Below, one piece after another: positions 6,529-6,547 of a stretch of 6,547 nt of DNA (positions within the stretch are counted from its first letter, which is position 1; the number at the start of each line of letters is the position of its first letter). Position numbers and translations under genes: made by a program. Source of the DNA: Opitutales bacterium (lineage in GTDB: Bacteria; Verrucomicrobiota; Verrucomicrobiia; Opitutales; Intestinicryptomonadaceae); NCBI GenBank assembly GCA_021641325.1, contig JAJXPD010000124.1:1-6547 (forward strand), given 5' to 3'. The notes beneath the pieces were generated by a model that did no database searches, had not been told where the DNA came from, and worked only from the letters and a program-made list of their open reading frames with translations.

Positions 6529-6547
6529 AACCCGCGCCGATAGACTT

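Overview
The window looks like chromosomal DNA of a Gram-negative bacterium. It has a proton-translocating transhydrogenase subunit, a large inner-membrane transporter of the AspT/YidE family, and two proteins with N-terminal export signals. Coding DNA is GC-rich with many GCG, CGC and TTC codons, while intergenic DNA has AT-rich patches. The overall style reminds me of Verrucomicrobiota (Opitutales-like gut or marine lineages), but that is an impression, not something a marker in the window proves.

Layout. Positions 1-1389 (+) hold the 3' part of pntB, which lacks only its first few codons and is followed by a clear intrinsic terminator at 1411-1442. Positions 1443-1680 are a convergent intergenic stretch with one strong hairpin and no gene I can support. 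Positions 4023 down to 1681 (-) are a two-gene operon with a 6-nt gap between genes. The first gene encodes a 469-residue exported, mostly helical protein that I do not recognise, and the second a 308-residue exported Sel1-repeat protein. A near-consensus sigma-70 promoter (4052-4079) drives the operon. Positions 4080-4703 are non-coding and unusually rich in structure: a perfect 14-bp palindrome, two adjacent hairpins, two terminator-like hairpins, and two tandem 146-bp units that each contain a 123-bp imperfect palindrome. Positions 6359 down to 4704 (-) encode the AspT/YidE-type transporter, whose stop codon lies at the edge of the second palindrome. Positions 6360-6547 are its upstream region and carry two inverted repeats and a TTGACA hexamer at the window edge.

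How the genes fit together. PntB works with PntA, which probably lies just upstream, to exchange hydride between NAD(H) and NADP(H) using the proton gradient. The two exported proteins share one transcript and probably act in the same envelope process, which the sequence does not identify. The transporter is a separate transcription unit.

The most unusual signal is the pair of tandem palindromes at 4417-4706. The copies align without gaps at about 73% identity. Many differences between them fall in opposing arms and preserve base pairing, so the stem appears to be maintained while its sequence drifts. I do not recognise this element family. I see no complete novel protein system in the window.
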